Assembly: GCF_918797505.1 (NCBI RefSeq)
Contig: NC_092795.1
Coordinates: forward strand, 34,769,131-34,833,130
Length of the DNA stretch: 64,000 bases
From: Bemisia tabaci
Taxonomy: Eukaryota > Arthropoda > Insecta > Hemiptera > Aleyrodidae
Reading direction: 5' to 3'
The position numbers were made by a program, and so were the translations under genes. Below, in pieces: positions 1 to 11,050 of this stretch (positions are counted from its first letter, which is position 1; each line of letters begins with the position of its first letter). The notes beneath the pieces are model-generated. The model was not told where the DNA came from and searched no databases. It saw only the letters and a list, made by a program, of their open reading frames with translations.

Positions 1-758
1 TTTTTGGGCGAACAGGGGGGGGGGAGGATGGCGCACGCTCCTTGCGCCCCCCTGAACCCGCCTATGAAATATGTAGTATTTGTGACTCTAAATTTTCGAT
101 CGGTACATGTGCTCATTATCAAAATGGCAGTCATTTACTTTCGTATATTTTCTCGTATTACAATTTAAATTGCAGGCATAAGAAGTCACTGTATACGTGT
201 ATTACTTTAAGCATACGTGAAACAAGAATAAGCAAAAGTTCTTACTGAGAAAAGTCCTCCGGCGATATTATAAAACTACGTACATAGAAGAGTGTAATGT
301 GCGGAAGCAACAGTGCTTAGAAATGGAACCGTCAATTACAATGATTTTCGCACAGCGATGCCAGATTTATGAAAAGAAGCTAAAGCGATTGGAGACGAGG
401 GAGAGTGTGGGCGGCTGATGTTCGGGGGGTTCGAGAGCGCGTTTTCTGTGAAGCAAGAGTGGCAAGCTCATAGCTTGCGGCGACTTCTTGCCAACCAGAA
501 ACTCACTTTGACGCCTGGAATCGAGGCCATGTCAAATTAGTTTGTTGACGGAACTCGGGACGAGTTTTAATACTCAATTTTCGCCGCTGCACCCGTACGT
601 TGCATTTGCCGTTTCTTGATGAATTTTCAGCCACAGCAACCAACGAACCCGTATCAATAATTTAAACTTCGAATGAGCATACTTATAAGCTCCCCCGTAG
701 GATAAGTTAGTTACACGCCGAGGTCAAGGCGTGGGTTTCTGCAAAACGGTTATGACCT
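1..758. other. no gene recognised
   Basis: Unassigned sequence leading up to the first MITE. Open frames are short and have no recognisable protein pattern. A G-run near 16-26 is the only compositional oddity. Confidence 0.5.
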
Positions 759-766
759 CTTAAAGT

Positions 767-931
767 CAGTGGCGTGGCGTGAATTGCGATTTATCGATTG
801 TTATGCCATTTAAACCTATGGAAAAGGATCGATAAACAGGGTGTTCGCAGCGAACACCTTAATAATCGATTCTTTACCATAGGTTTAAACGGCATATCAA
901 TCGATACATCGCAATTCACGCCACGCCACTG
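767..931. mobile_element. hAT-type MITE, copy 1
   Basis: A 165-bp near-perfect palindrome. Both ends read CAGTGGCGTGGCGTGAATTG going inward, and the centre is the self-complementary GTGTTCGCAGCGAACACC. It is flanked by an exact 8-bp target duplication, CTTAAAGT, at 759-766 and 932-939. The 8-bp TSD and CAG-starting termini are the hallmarks of the hAT superfamily. There is no coding capacity, so it would have to be moved by a transposase encoded elsewhere. Other copies are at 17577 and 37431, with a truncated one at 37609. Confidence 0.9.
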
Positions 932-958
932 CTTAAAGTGTGTTCCTCAGGGAAAAAG

Positions 959-1280
959 ATGGAGCGGTCAGTGCCTTTATTAGCCTCCGAGATTTTCACA
1001 AATTTTAAATCAAGGTATGTTATGTATCAGCGATAACATTCTGTTTCATATCATTTTTCGATCTTTCCCATTGAATGATATAATTTATTGTAAAAGAGCT
1101 TTTAGTTAGGGTTCAAACGGAACACGATGGAGCGGTCAGTGCCTTTATTAGCCTCCGAGATTTTCACTTTTAAATCAAGGTATATTACGTATCAGCGATA
1201 CCCTTCTGTTTTATATCATTTTTCGATCTTTCCCATTGATTGATATAATTGTAAAAGAGCTTTCAGTTAGGGTTTAAATG
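959..1280. repeat. two-unit tandem duplication
   Basis: Two units in direct tandem, 959-1126 and 1127-1280. Both begin ATGGAGCGGTCAGTGCC and run through the same series of words (ATCAGCGATA, TTTTTCGATCTTTCCCATTG, GTAAAAGAGCTTT). They differ by small indels and substitutions. The first unit starts close to the right end of the hAT MITE at 767-931. No coding capacity was seen. Confidence 0.85.
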
Positions 1281-1748
1281 TTTGATAGACTTGCCCTACT
1301 TTGACCATCCATGTAGGTATTTTAGGGCCGTGTATACTATTAAAAATAGAAAAATAAAATAAAATAAAAAAAAAATTGAGGACCACACACTTTGAATAAC
1401 ACTTTCAGAATATGTTCCAGAATATAGGTACTGTTATCAGGCGTTGGCAAATCACATAACATAACCATAATAAAATGTAACTCATCAAAATTAAATCTGC
1501 ACTGAACGGCTAAGTTTTACATTGACATTTGACACGAAATCAAATGATCTGAAGATATTTCTTTTTTCTTTGGGAGAAGATAATAATTTTTGGCATGATC
1601 TAAACGAAATTGTTTTACCAACATTGCATGTGTTTTTCCTTTATTGTTTTGTTGCTCGCGTAGTCATTAAAGCACCATTATAAAAAAGGGGGAAAAAAGA
1701 GACAATCGGAACCTTACAACATAATATAGAAATGAAGTAAGCAAGAGG

Positions 1749-1860
1749 ACGCGTGATGATGACGGCGCAGAGATACAACTATTCGTACTCGATGGATGTC
1801 GGGGTTGCGTTTGTAAATTTGAAGGCGCGATGGCGCGCGGCGTGAACTCGCAACGCTCCG
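1749..1860 (-). repeat. dispersed repeat of about 115 bp, copy 1
   Basis: On the minus strand it reads GAGTTCACGCC, then GCGCCTTCAA, then CATCCATCGAG, then ACGAATAGTTGTATCTCTGC and GCCGTC. The same ordered blocks occur on the plus strand at 35820-35936 and 36106-36209, with partial copies at 9594-9638 and looser relatives at 55408 and 58626. The family is not recognised. The open frame that overlaps it at 1667-1969 is not conserved as protein. Confidence 0.75.
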
Positions 1861-1988
1861 GTGGCTGTGTGCTGCCATGGATGTGTCGCTCGCAGTGTCG
1901 CCCAGATTCTTGAGGACAGTTGCATACGATGCCCAAAGACGTCTCTCTTATCTTCTGCTGTCTTGACACTCGATTTTCTCTTTTATTT

Positions 1989-2088
1989 CAATTTGAAAGC
2001 TGATTCTTTAGAATAAAAATCAGCTATCAAATTGAAAAAGGCTATCAAGTCTGCAAATTCATCCTAGAAAGGATGGATTTGCAGACTT
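1989..2088. repeat. two adjacent short hairpins
   Basis: Hairpin 1 (1989-2034) pairs CAATTTGAAAGCTGATT with AATCAGCTATCAAATTG, matching 16 of 17 around a 12-nt loop. Hairpin 2 (2047-2088) pairs AAGTCTGCAAATTCATCC with GGATGGATTTGCAGACTT, 17 of 18, around a 6-nt loop. Twelve bases separate them. They are shorter than typical animal miRNA precursors, so no function is assigned. Confidence 0.7.
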
Positions 2089-2770
2089 ACATCGAAAGCT
2101 TGTAAGTACTACTTCGAGTCTGAATTACTTCTACATTAGGTACGTCCTTAAGTCTACATTTTTTTTTTAACACGATTACGACGGCGATGCAAACCCTTAC
2201 AAATTATTAGCATGCCATTGAATAATACTACAACAATGGCTCAAGAGGCACCGCTGCTTATTTATGTATGTGCGGGGAGGTATATTAAAAATAAATTCTT
2301 GTAATTCTCTTTGTGCTCGCAATTTACTTTCTTTTAACACTGAAAAATGAACATTAAAATGACCGTCATTTTGTAACATTCGAAGGAGAAAATTTGTGCA
2401 TTCGTTTGTACTCAATTTAAGCATGGACCGATTCTTCCTATTATTTGTTCACTTACTTTTATTAATTAGATTTTTCACTGATACTTCTTGTACATTACTA
2501 TTACGTCCCCCCTAAACAGTCGTCGTATGGTCTGGAGAACCTAGACACTAAATAACTAGAGTGGCTGCCTTTTTAAGGGTCTCCGAAACATTTTAGAACA
2601 TACGCGGAAATATCAACCTTAGCGCTAAGCCCTACGGACCTTCAGTAGCGGGCAGTTGAAGGCTGACGCTCAATTGTGTACAGCTCAGCACTAAGATACC
2701 GTAACGTAGTGATAAGCACTAAGCCAGAGTAGTCACGATCAGATGTCATGGATGTTGGATGTTGAAGTTG
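2089..2770. other. no gene recognised
   Basis: Unassigned sequence before the first Transib-type MITE. Open frames here are under 80 codons and look like chance. Confidence 0.5.
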
Positions 2771-2775
2771 CGCCG

Positions 2776-3009
2776 CACAGTGGACCGAGTCCATTGGAAA
2801 TGTCGGACAAAATGCGGAAACTTAAAAAGCGGAGTTCTCGAACTCCGTTTTTACCAAGATTTGAAGTTTTCGTTCTATCAGTTTTCTTATGAAATTTTCT
2901 TCACGTAGCACCCCTTACAATTTGAAATGTGATGTAAGGAACATCAACATTTTCAGTTTTTAGTCTGAAATTTCATGTCCGGCCTTTCCCGTTGACTTGA
3001 TTTACTGTG
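2776..3009. mobile_element. Transib-type MITE, copy T1
   Basis: A 234-bp non-coding element. The left end begins CACAGTGGACCGAGTC and the right end, read inward, begins CACAGTAAATCAAGTC. It is flanked by an exact 5-bp duplication, CGCCG, at 2771-2775 and 3010-3014. The internal sequence (TTTCATGTCCGGCCT, CACCCCTTACAATTTG, GTTTTCTTATGAAATTTTC) matches the copies at 8779, 45676, 45918, 46134 and 59855. Transib elements are known for 5-bp GC-rich duplications and CACWRTG-like terminal heptamers, so assignment to that superfamily is a strong inference. Confidence 0.85.
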
Positions 3010-3229
3010 CGCCGCATCAAACTATATCGGCGTAAATTCGCCTCAAGCAGTCGTGGACAGGTGGCAGCCTCTATTCAATGTCTTTGATGGCAGCGCGTTG
3101 GTCCAGCATTATGGCAACTCAAATTCAAATCCACGCGAGGGTGCCGATAAAATTCGCCATCGACACTGAATCGTCATCAGTGCATTGAAATCAGCAGTAA
3201 TTTTTAGGTGCCTCGCAAAATAGTTGGTA

Positions 3230-3646
3230 CACTGAAAAAACAGCTTTATCATAGCGTTATCTACACGGTAGATCAAATAGCGCCAACTACAGGAATTAGA
3301 GCTGGGCCCTGGAGGGCTGTAGGGTTCAGCCCTATGGCTGAAGAATCCAGCCCTACAGGTTATAGAGCTGAACCTTACTGCCTGCAGTTGGCGCTATTGA
3401 CCTACAGTGTAGATCTTAGCGCTAAATCTGTATTTTCAGTGTAGAGCGCTAAGTATGCTTATATAAGCCATCAAATCCTCGAATGCATTTTTAGGGCTGA
3501 ACTCTCCAGCCTGCAGGTTTGAGTCCTATACTACCCTTGGTGACTCACTCTACAAACCACTGCCTGTAGTTGACGTCATTTGACATGCAGTATTTAGGGC
3601 TGAGCCCTATAGTATGCGTCTCAACTCTAAAGCTGTTTTTTCAGTG
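3230..3646. mobile_element. composite foldback element, CACTGAAAAA ends
   Basis: The left end is CACTGAAAAAACAGCTTTA. A matching inverted end occurs at 3441 (TGTATTTTCAGTG) and again at 3646 (AGCTGTTTTTTCAGTG). The inner unit, 3230-3441, is flanked by TA on both sides. The interior is rich in self-complementary GGGCTGTAGG / CCCTACAG words that fold on themselves. A partial relative lies at 52963-53095. The two right ends suggest a duplicated or nested end. Confidence 0.65.
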
Positions 3647-4339
3647 CACATACTTCAGGTTGAGCGTGGCAAAGACGCAACGGAAACAGAGATCGAGTTT
3701 AGGTTCATTATCATTGAATGACGCAAAATATACAAGAATCAGAATTTAAGAAAAACGAGATTTTGAAAAAGTTTCATCATCAAAAAGTCTCTTGAGAAAA
3801 ATTAAAACTTTATGGAGAGAATCTGAAGATTTCAAGATTTTGGGGCAGCATTATCATGTGTCTTATTACCGTGAGTCTATGAAGGAAAATTGAATGGTAA
3901 TTAATCGTAAGATACGGTCAGCGGTTGAGAGAAGTGCCACTACATACGCGGTGAAGTCATTTCTTCCATCTCTGTAGGTAAAGTAACTAATAAAACTTTG
4001 AACGCGGAAAAAACCCGTTTCTTCATTAATAATTACTCAAGAGCTAAATGAGATGCGCATGAAATGAGCCTGAATTTTGGAAAAGTAGTCATTTGAACTG
4101 TTCTTTCGTCAAGAAGTATTTCAACAGAAACGGACCAATAGAAGTATGCCAATCGCGATATTTTTGCTTCGATGAAACGGGTAAACCATAGATCTTTAGA
4201 GTAGTGAATTGATCGGAAGAAGCGATCACGCTTACACATTGAATCGCTTAAAAGCATCGATTTTACAGGTACCGGTCAAAAATAAAGGGCAGACTCAAGG
4301 AACTGTTCCTCCTAAGATTGCTTAATTTAGCCTTTGATT
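3647..4339. other. no gene recognised
   Basis: Unassigned A+T-rich sequence; nothing recognised on either strand. Confidence 0.5.
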
Positions 4340-4916
4340 GCCCGGACTAGGGGAAGGGAGGAGGAGCCGAAATCACGCGGATTTAATAGAGCCGCGATAC
4401 TGCGAAAGCGACTCGCGATGTGGATGGGACGTTTATAAGTCACACGCGAAGCCCCGGGAACAATTTGGGGAGACCATAAAAGAGCAGTGAGTCCCTTTAC
4501 GGGTGAGACCCCGCCACTCACCTCGCGGGTGGGACCTAAAAACCTCGGACGCGGGGGCGGGGCGGAAAAATGGAATAAGTAGTGTCCGAATTTTCACAGA
4601 CAAATCGATTCGAGCGACCCGGGCGGGGGAGGGGTGGGCGTTGCCATGGCGACGCTGCGGGCTGGAGCCGAGACCGGGCGGAGCGGCGGGGCTGGGAGGG
4701 GGGGGGGGGCGAGCGAGAGGGCGAAACAGCTGATCCGTAGGGCTGCGGGTCCTGCCGCTGCCCGAGGCCCCTGCCTGGACGTCGTCCTCGAAAATGGAAA
4801 GTGGATTCGGCACCCCGCGCCGCTGCCGAGTTTACAGCCCCGCCACTCACAATGAACCGTGGTTAGGGTTTCCATCGCCTCCACCGCGGCCGCTCATCAA
4901 GTATTTCCACGCAATG
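4340..4916. promoter_or_regulatory. CpG-rich patch, candidate promoter or first exon
   Basis: A markedly GC- and CpG-rich block in A+T-rich surroundings. The word CCCCGCCACTCAC appears twice in direct orientation (near 4508 and 4840). On the minus strand each copy reads GTGAGTGGCGGGG, a good splice-donor core. On the plus strand the patch ends at GCAAT|GTAAGTG (GT at 4916-4917), also donor-like. Several overlapping open frames of 70-126 codons lie here on both strands, as expected of GC-rich DNA, and none has a recognisable motif. A promoter with a non-coding first exon is possible, with direction undecided. Confidence 0.35.
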
Positions 4917-5025
4917 TAAGTGAATTAGAAGGAATTAATATCCTGGCAAGTTTTTCAAGTCGTTAAGCTATGGCATTTTGGTGGTAGCACTTTGTGAATT
5001 TGTGGTTTTGAGGTTACCAGTGCTC

Positions 5026-5446
5026 GTCACCTTCCGGCCACAATACCACGAGCGGCATGCGACGTTTCAAAATTTCCGCCGCCATTTTACTTTTTTTTTT
5101 ACAGAGAAATCCTTGATTAAATGTGTTTGAAAATTTCACTAAATTTTATCGGCAGCACAAAGACAATTCAGTGAACTCTTCCGACAGCTTCGTTGAACAA
5201 TTTCTTTGTAAAAAAATTGGCATGCGACGTTTCAAAATTTGCGCCGCCATTTTACTTTTTTTACGGAAAATGTTTTGATTGACTGTGTTTGAAAATTTCA
5301 CTGAATTTCATCGGGAGCACAAAGGAAATTCAGTGAACTTTTCGGACAGCTTCGTTAAACAATTTCTCTGTAAAAACAAAAATAGAATTGCGGCGGACAT
5401 TTTGAAACGTCGCAAGCCGCTTGTGACACTCTGGCCGGAAGGTGAC
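5026..5446. mobile_element. TIR element, GTCACCTTCCGGCCA ends, with duplicated arm
   Basis: Terminal inverted repeat GTCACCTTCCGGCCA at 5026 and its complement ending at 5446. The interior holds two direct copies of one arm (about 5054-5216 and 5221-5395), each with CATGCGACGTTTCAAAATT and CGCCGCCATTTTACTTTTT. The second is followed by the inverted arm. A shorter single-arm relative is at 50562-50820. The extra arm probably came from an internal duplication. Confidence 0.75.
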
Positions 5447-6640
5447 ATGATATGAAATGAATTAAGTCGAAGCTTTTCGGCTATCCTCATTGTCAGGACT
5501 ATAGCGGAAAAAAATAATGCACAATTGGCATACAAAAACCTCAGCTTATTCAATCAATGAACCAATTTCCGTGTAAATTTCGACTTGATTACTTTCATAG
5601 CACTGGCTACCCCAAAACCACAAATTCCTGTTGAAGTTAGACACGTTTAAGGGGTAACAATAGGCAAGACGCGTCTTCATTGAGTAGTTGCTACTCGAAC
5701 TCCGAAAGAGAATGAAAAAAATGTTTCAACCTCTGCCAATCACTGAAAAATTGTCCGATTTACATTCGGTTGGGACAGTGTGGCTTGTTTTTTTTTGCGT
5801 AGAATTGAATTCTGAAATAAAAAAGTAGGGGTGTCATTTGAAAAGTTCGATTTACGGATGGGGCACTCCTCCCGCGGTTTGGGAAAATGTCAAATACGCT
5901 AAAAAGTGTCCCCCTCGATACACGAACACGTCTTTTACCCTTTTTCGAAATTCCGACGCGTTCGACAGAAATTCAAGGTGACTCTTTTTTCGCGAGACAT
6001 CCTGTATATTACAATTTTCTGACAAATAAGGCACAGATGGTAACGAACTCAATTTTCCTTTTAGGCTTCACATAATGCCCTTTACTTTCTTTCTTGCACA
6101 ATGCTGTCTTAAATGCCCTTTCAATGAAGGCAGGAGAATGCAAATTATCGACTAAAAGTATCGACCCATCTGGACCGTCTGAGGTAAATATCGATGGTCA
6201 GAAAGGCGGACAATACGGTTTTTTCACAAGGACAGTCCGGCCCTGGTTTTTTGTTTTATTAATTTTTGTGAACTATTCTGTATCACCGTTTGGGGCCGAT
6301 TAAGTTGTTTTTCATCTGAGGATTGGTGGTCTGGGCCGGGTACAGCGTCGGAGTCTTGTCAGGGAAAATGAACGCCGGTGGAATGCGAGCACTGAAGTGG
6401 AAGTCGTTGGAGGAGAGTAGTTTGAAGCAGGCTTGCCAATAACGCGTATACAGTTTATGCGGAGCACACAGAGGAGCCGTCCGTTGGTACATGGCGTCGC
6501 GTAGCTCCCGTTTATGGGCTCCACTTTATTAACAGCCTTTGCTCAGGGCGCAACGAGCCCGAGAGGAAAGCGAGGTTGTCGATCGGATTAAGCGTCACGA
6601 CGAGGTGTTTGTCCACTCCACTTGAAAATGTTTACCTCTC
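5447..6640. other. no gene recognised
   Basis: Unassigned sequence between two transposons. Open frames at 5852-6075 and 6094-6524 have no protein signature. Confidence 0.5.
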
Positions 6641-6648
6641 GGTTAGCC

Positions 6649-6958
6649 TAGTCCCTTTTTACTGAGAGTCAAGACAACGTGAATCCGTTTCTGATTGGTT
6701 CCCGTATTTTAGGCCTTCACAGTGCCACAAACAGGAATAAAGATTACATTTTCACCGATTGCAAAGATTATAATCTGGAATGGACCAGGGAATTACGGGT
6801 TCGGCAAGGAACAAACGGAATGAGAGAAGGAACGGAGGAAGGAATTTGAGAATGGGCCGATCAAAGATTACGAAAAACGTTCAATTTGTGTAATCTTTAT
6901 TCCCGTTTGTGACTCCATGAGGGGCTGTTGTCTTGACTCTCAGTATAAAGGGACTCTA
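6649..6958 (+). mobile_element. MITE with GAGTCCCTTTATACTGAGAG ends, copy A
   Basis: About 310 bp bounded by inverted ends related to TAGAGTCCCTTTATACTGAG; the left end here is slightly degraded (TAGTCCCTTTTTACTGAGAG). The left flank is GGTTAGCC and the sequence just after the right end is GGTTAGAC, close to an 8-bp duplication. Internal landmarks include CCAATCAGAAACGG (minus strand) and GTAATCTTTATTCCCGTTTG. It sits head to head with copy B. Confidence 0.8.
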
Positions 6959-6966
6959 GGTTAGAC

Positions 6967-7284
6967 TAGAGTCCCTTTATACCGAGAGTCAAGACAACCT
7001 TCCCTTCCCCTCATGGAGTCACAAACGGGAGTGAAGATCACACAAATTAATAGTTTTTTGTAATCCTTGATCGGCCCATTCTCAAATTCCTTTTTCCGTA
7101 CCTCCTCTCATTCCGTTTGTTCATTGTCAAACCCGTTATTCCCCGGTCCATTCTAGATTATAATCTTTGCAATCGGTGAAAATGTAATCTTTATTCCCGT
7201 GTGTGACACTGTGGAGGCCTAAAATACGGGAACCAATCAGAAATGGATTCACATTGTCTTGACTCTCAGTATAAAGGGACTCTA
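6967..7284 (-). mobile_element. MITE with GAGTCCCTTTATACTGAGAG ends, copy B
   Basis: The same element as copy A in the opposite orientation, separated from it only by the 8 bases GGTTAGAC; the right flank is GGTTCGAC. Both ends carry TAGAGTCCCTTTATAC. Together A and B form a palindrome of about 640 bp. A truncated third copy is at 51885-52012. Confidence 0.85.
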
Positions 7285-7484
7285 GGTTCGACGGAAGCGT
7301 AAGAGCCGTTTCATTACTTCTACAGTACTTTTATCTGCAAAGATGAGGCACCGAGGCGAGACAGTCATTGGTCGGACCACTTCAACACAACAGAAGGAAA
7401 TACATTGCTGTGTTTTAAACTTTTTTATTTGTTATATCTTTTTGAATGACACTTCTTGACGTTTAGTCTCAAACTTTTGAGGTA

Positions 7485-7831
7485 AGGGGCCGTCCATAAA
7501 TTACGTCATCCATTTTTTTCAATTTTTCGACCCCCTTTCGCCGTATTCAACCGGCACCCACTGCTAGACCCCTCCTAAAAATTACGTCATCCTTAGCGTA
7601 GCCTCGCTTCCCCCCTTTTTGGGGGCAAACGCACAAAATCGATAAAAATCAGTACATATAGTCCCCGGCGTTAGGATCGTGGTTAATTTCTTGTATAGGG
7701 TATATATGTCGCAAAAACACATGTGTTTGACTCTCCCTTTTAGGGGAAAACGAAGAAAATCTGTAGACGATAATCCACCGCTAAACCACCCTCTTTCCCC
7801 CACTCGGGTGACGTACTTTATGGACGGCTCC
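7485..7831. mobile_element. TIR element, GGGGCCGTCCATAAATTACG ends
   Basis: The left end contains GGGGCCGTCCATAAATTACG and the right end its degraded complement GTACTTTATGGACGGCTCC. The interior again contains CCTAAAAATTACGTCATCC near 7575. A fragment with only the right end lies at 59015-59091. It is non-coding, and the superfamily is not decided because no clean target duplication was seen. Confidence 0.7.
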
Positions 7832-8773
7832 GAAATTCTCGCTCATCAATCAATAAAAAATGTTCTATTGGCAAAACTATCACCTGGGTTCAAGAAAGTA
7901 TCCCTTGAATTCATATTTTTTGTGTGTGAAAAACAACATGAAGGAATATTTTTGAGACTCAAGAAAAAAAAGTAGTTTTCTTACAGCTACCCAAAAAAAT
8001 AAGTCCACAAGACACAACAAAAGGCTCACAAGCCATTGCAAAGGCAGGGCATGCTGAATACCGATTCGCAAATTACCACACATAAAATCGTGCGCTCCGC
8101 CCGATTCGCCTTCAAAACATGTATTAGGCAAATTGAGCTGCTTCAGAGTTAAAATAGTTGCTTGAAGCATTGGGTTGCGTTCAATTAACAGACGAAGAAA
8201 CTTTTCGATACGCTCAGTTTTAAAGTAAAATTTTGGAGATTTTTCAAAAGACAAAACCAAACTAACTGTGAAACTTTCATGTAAACGCCCGAGTGTAAGG
8301 AATAATGCACATAAATCATGGAGACAGGAGGGAAGCAAAGTAGGTTAGGAAAAGAGATGGTGATTTGCGATGACAGAATTCCGGCGGCGGGAGTAAATTC
8401 AAGCGGCTTTTGAGTGAGGCTTGTGGCTGGAAAGCTCCACCGACGTTGTCGAATCCCATTAAAAAATCCTCACATCCCGCACCGGTGAGAGTAAGCTGGG
8501 TTATCCGGACTACGTGACAACGAGTCTGGCTCGGGCGTTGCGAGCCGCGAAGACAATTATAAAAAGAAAAGACAAGACACGGCATGGCGATGCGGGCGCG
8601 GGGGAGGCGGAGAAGTTGTAAAAAGCGGCCGCGGTGTGTATTGCAAGTGCCGCGGTTTATTAAGGAACGGTGTAGTATGAAGCTGAGGCATTCCAGGTCC
8701 CGGCGACGACAACGAAGCAAGCGCCCAAGTTGCGAGCCTCCAGGCTTACAACCCAACCTCCGCCCCCGCGCCC
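7832..8773. other. unassigned region with two long but unrecognised minus-strand open frames
   Basis: Two minus-strand frames of 152 codons (7880-8338) and 165 codons (8316-8813) overlap here. The first contains leucine-rich hydrophobic stretches; the second is Arg/Ser/Leu-rich and its upstream end reads into the Transib-type MITE at 8779, so it is not a conserved protein as it stands. Neither has a domain I recognise. They could be fragments of a repeat family or chance frames. Confidence 0.4.
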
Positions 8774-8778
8774 CGACG

Positions 8779-9011
8779 CACAGTGGATCGAGTCGATGGC
8801 CAACGTCGGACAAACTTTGAAAACTTTAAACGCTTAAAACTCCGTTTATACGAAACTTTGAGGTTCTAAAAATGGTTCCATCGGTTTTCTCGTGAAATTT
8901 TCTGCATGAAACACCCCTTGAAATTTAAAATTAGAGGAAATAAACATCAAAATTTGCGGTTTTAGTAAAAAATTTCATGTCCGACCTCTGTAATTGACTC
9001 GATCCATTGTG
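8779..9011 (+). mobile_element. Transib-type MITE, copy T2
   Basis: A 233-bp element with left end CACAGTGGATCGAGTC and right end (read inward) CACAATGGATCGAGTC. An exact 5-bp duplication, CGACG, lies at 8774-8778 and 9012-9016. Interior words such as GTTTTCTCGTGAAATTTTC and TTTCATGTCCGACCTC match T1 and, inverted, T3. The right-end heptamer CACAATG is close to the Transib consensus known from other insects. Confidence 0.9.
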
Positions 9012-9016
9012 CGACG

Positions 9017-10096
9017 ATGCCGCCTTAACGCATGAAAAACAATTCCGACTAATACCATGCACACTCCTGGATCTTCCTCCAGGGATCCGTTTACACCTTT
9101 CTCTTCCCGTGGATTTTCAGTAACAGCACGGGCTGTGAGTTTAGGTGTCGCAGAAAAGTGGTAAAATCAGGCATTTTGTCAAACGTCTTAGGCAAATACC
9201 CGAATTTTCATACTTAGATCGAGATTCTGATTCCTTTCCAAATCCTCTGAGTTTACTTTGATGTTTCCTTGAGTGAGAAGAGAAAATTCTTGATAAAGTT
9301 ACCATGAAAATACCGAGGAGGAGAAATTTCCAGCAAAACTTCCCTCATACTCTTTGACGCAAATTGCTCTGTTACAGCGCCGTTCATAAAATGCTTAAAG
9401 CTAAATTTTGGATTTTTTTGGAGGAAAATTTGTACCATTTGACAGCAATGCCATGATGCAACACAGCTCATCCAAATTTGGAAGATTTTAAGCGCGAACA
9501 TGATTATAAATGCAACGCAGAAAACCCTTGATAACGAACAGCCGCAGCCAAACGTTGCGCCGTAGAAAACCAAAACGCCTGCAATTTTTTGTTTATGCAA
9601 CACGGACATCCGGAGAACACGAATAGTTGCATCCAGACCTGGCCATTGAAGAAGCCGGAGCGCCTTACATTCTCTTCCGGTTGTGATATAACGAATGTGC
9701 CACTCATTGCACTTATACTTAGTTGTTGCACGGGAAAAGGGCAGTTGAAATATATTTAATCAAATTGAAAAAAGAAACAAGTTGGTTTTTGCAATCGCTA
9801 GCGATAGCAATATTCGTCATGGGAACTTTTGCTTCTGGGATATGAAAATTTTAAGGTACAGTTCGTTTGTAGTATCTTCAGAATTGAAGGGGCTATGTAA
9901 TTTTGTGTCGACATCTCTTTTTTAACATTTTTAATTTTTTTTCTTTGCATACAAGAAAGCTGTTATTTACCAATTATTTATTTTCGTTGGATTATGTATG
10001 GTTTTTGGAAGTTAACGCATTTAACTTTCAGTTTCGTTTTTTCGGCGTAAAGTATGATATTTTTACTCTACGCATATGCCCGAATACGCATCATAA
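9017..10096. other. no gene; partial copy of the dispersed 115-bp repeat
   Basis: Mostly unassigned. 9594-9638 carries CAACACGGACATCCGG then ACACGAATAGTTGCATC, a partial copy of the repeat seen at 1749, 35820 and 36106. The 118- and 75-codon minus-strand frames nearby have no recognised motif. Confidence 0.45.
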
Positions 10097-10349
10097 CGAC
10101 GGTGAAACTACCAAACCACGTATCTCGTTTGCGGTGTTTAAAAATCTCCGCTCACATTTTATTTTTTTGAAGTAGACCAAATCAATATCATTCCTTGAAA
10201 TTTTCACAGAATTTTCTCCGCACGAAGAGGAAAAATCACGGAAATTTTCAAGACTGGACGTTAAGTAGCTTTTCATTTAAAAAATAAAGTATGACAGAAA
10301 GTCTGCGACGTCGCAAACCGAGATACGTGGTTTGGTAGTTTCACCGTCG
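10097..10349. mobile_element. TIR element, CGACGGTGAAACTACCAAAC ends
   Basis: A 253-bp element with long inverted ends: left CGACGGTGAAACTACCAAAC followed by CACGTATCTCG, and right its near-perfect complement. The flanks are ATAA on both sides, suggesting a 4-bp target duplication. A diverged copy at 16433-16941 is split by another transposon. Confidence 0.8.
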
Positions 10350-10406
10350 ATAAGTGACCTATGTGCTTCCTAAGTTGCCATTTTTTTCATTCAAATAGAT
10401 GTAACC

Positions 10407-10960
10407 GAAATGTTAGATGTGTACTACCTATACTACTTTCATGTCATTGCTTTATTTATTTATTTACTTTTTGCGTAGGTATAAATTGTTATTTTTTGCT
10501 GAATTTTGGAGAAAATATTGCTTTAAGAACGTGGAATGTAAATTAATTTTATTGAAAAAAGAAAATACCATCATTAATTTGGGCGAACAGAGAAAATATA
10601 CATCAATATTTGGGTCAACATCTCCCTGATTATATAAAGGATGAATATATTAGTATTTCTGTATCAAAAAACTTAGCTTTTGTCTTCAGAGATACGATGA
10701 TTCTAGTCCCAGTCAATTTGTTTTATTGAAAAAACAAAAAAAAAAAAAAAATAAATAAAAAAAAAAAAAAAAACAACAACTGAAATGTTAGACATACTAT
10801 TTTCATGTCTTTCTATTTGTATCAATAGGTACTTTTTGTTTAACTTACGAACGTTGAATGCAAATTAACTTTATTGAAAAAAGAAAATAACGTCATTAAT
10901 TTGGGGGAACATGTGGCTGATTATATGAAGGAGGTATATTCCAGTATTTTTGTTTAACAT
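10407..10960. repeat. diverged direct duplication around an A-rich run
   Basis: The blocks 10407-10660 and 10779-10960 share in order GAAATGTTAGA, TTTATTGAAAAAAGAAAATA, CATTAATTTGGG and GATTATAT-AAGGA. An A-rich run (10735-10773) separates them. This is probably an old tandem duplication or two copies of one retroposed sequence with an A-rich tail. Confidence 0.6.
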
Positions 10961-11050
10961 ATTAACTCACGAGAAAATGTTCGCACATTTATCATCTACT
11001 ATTAATTATTTTTTGATGATTAGTCTAAAACATTCAATACAACCATTAAA

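Noticed and set aside
1667..1969. 100-codon minus-strand frame
   Set aside because: It spans a dispersed repeat whose other copies do not keep the frame.
4433..4884. Five overlapping open frames in the CpG-rich patch
   Set aside because: Open in several frames on both strands, as expected from GC-rich DNA with few stop codons. None shows protein-like motifs.
7880..8813. Two overlapping minus-strand open frames of 152 and 165 codons
   Set aside because: No recognised domain, and the second starts inside a Transib-type MITE and its target duplication. Kept only as an unassigned region.
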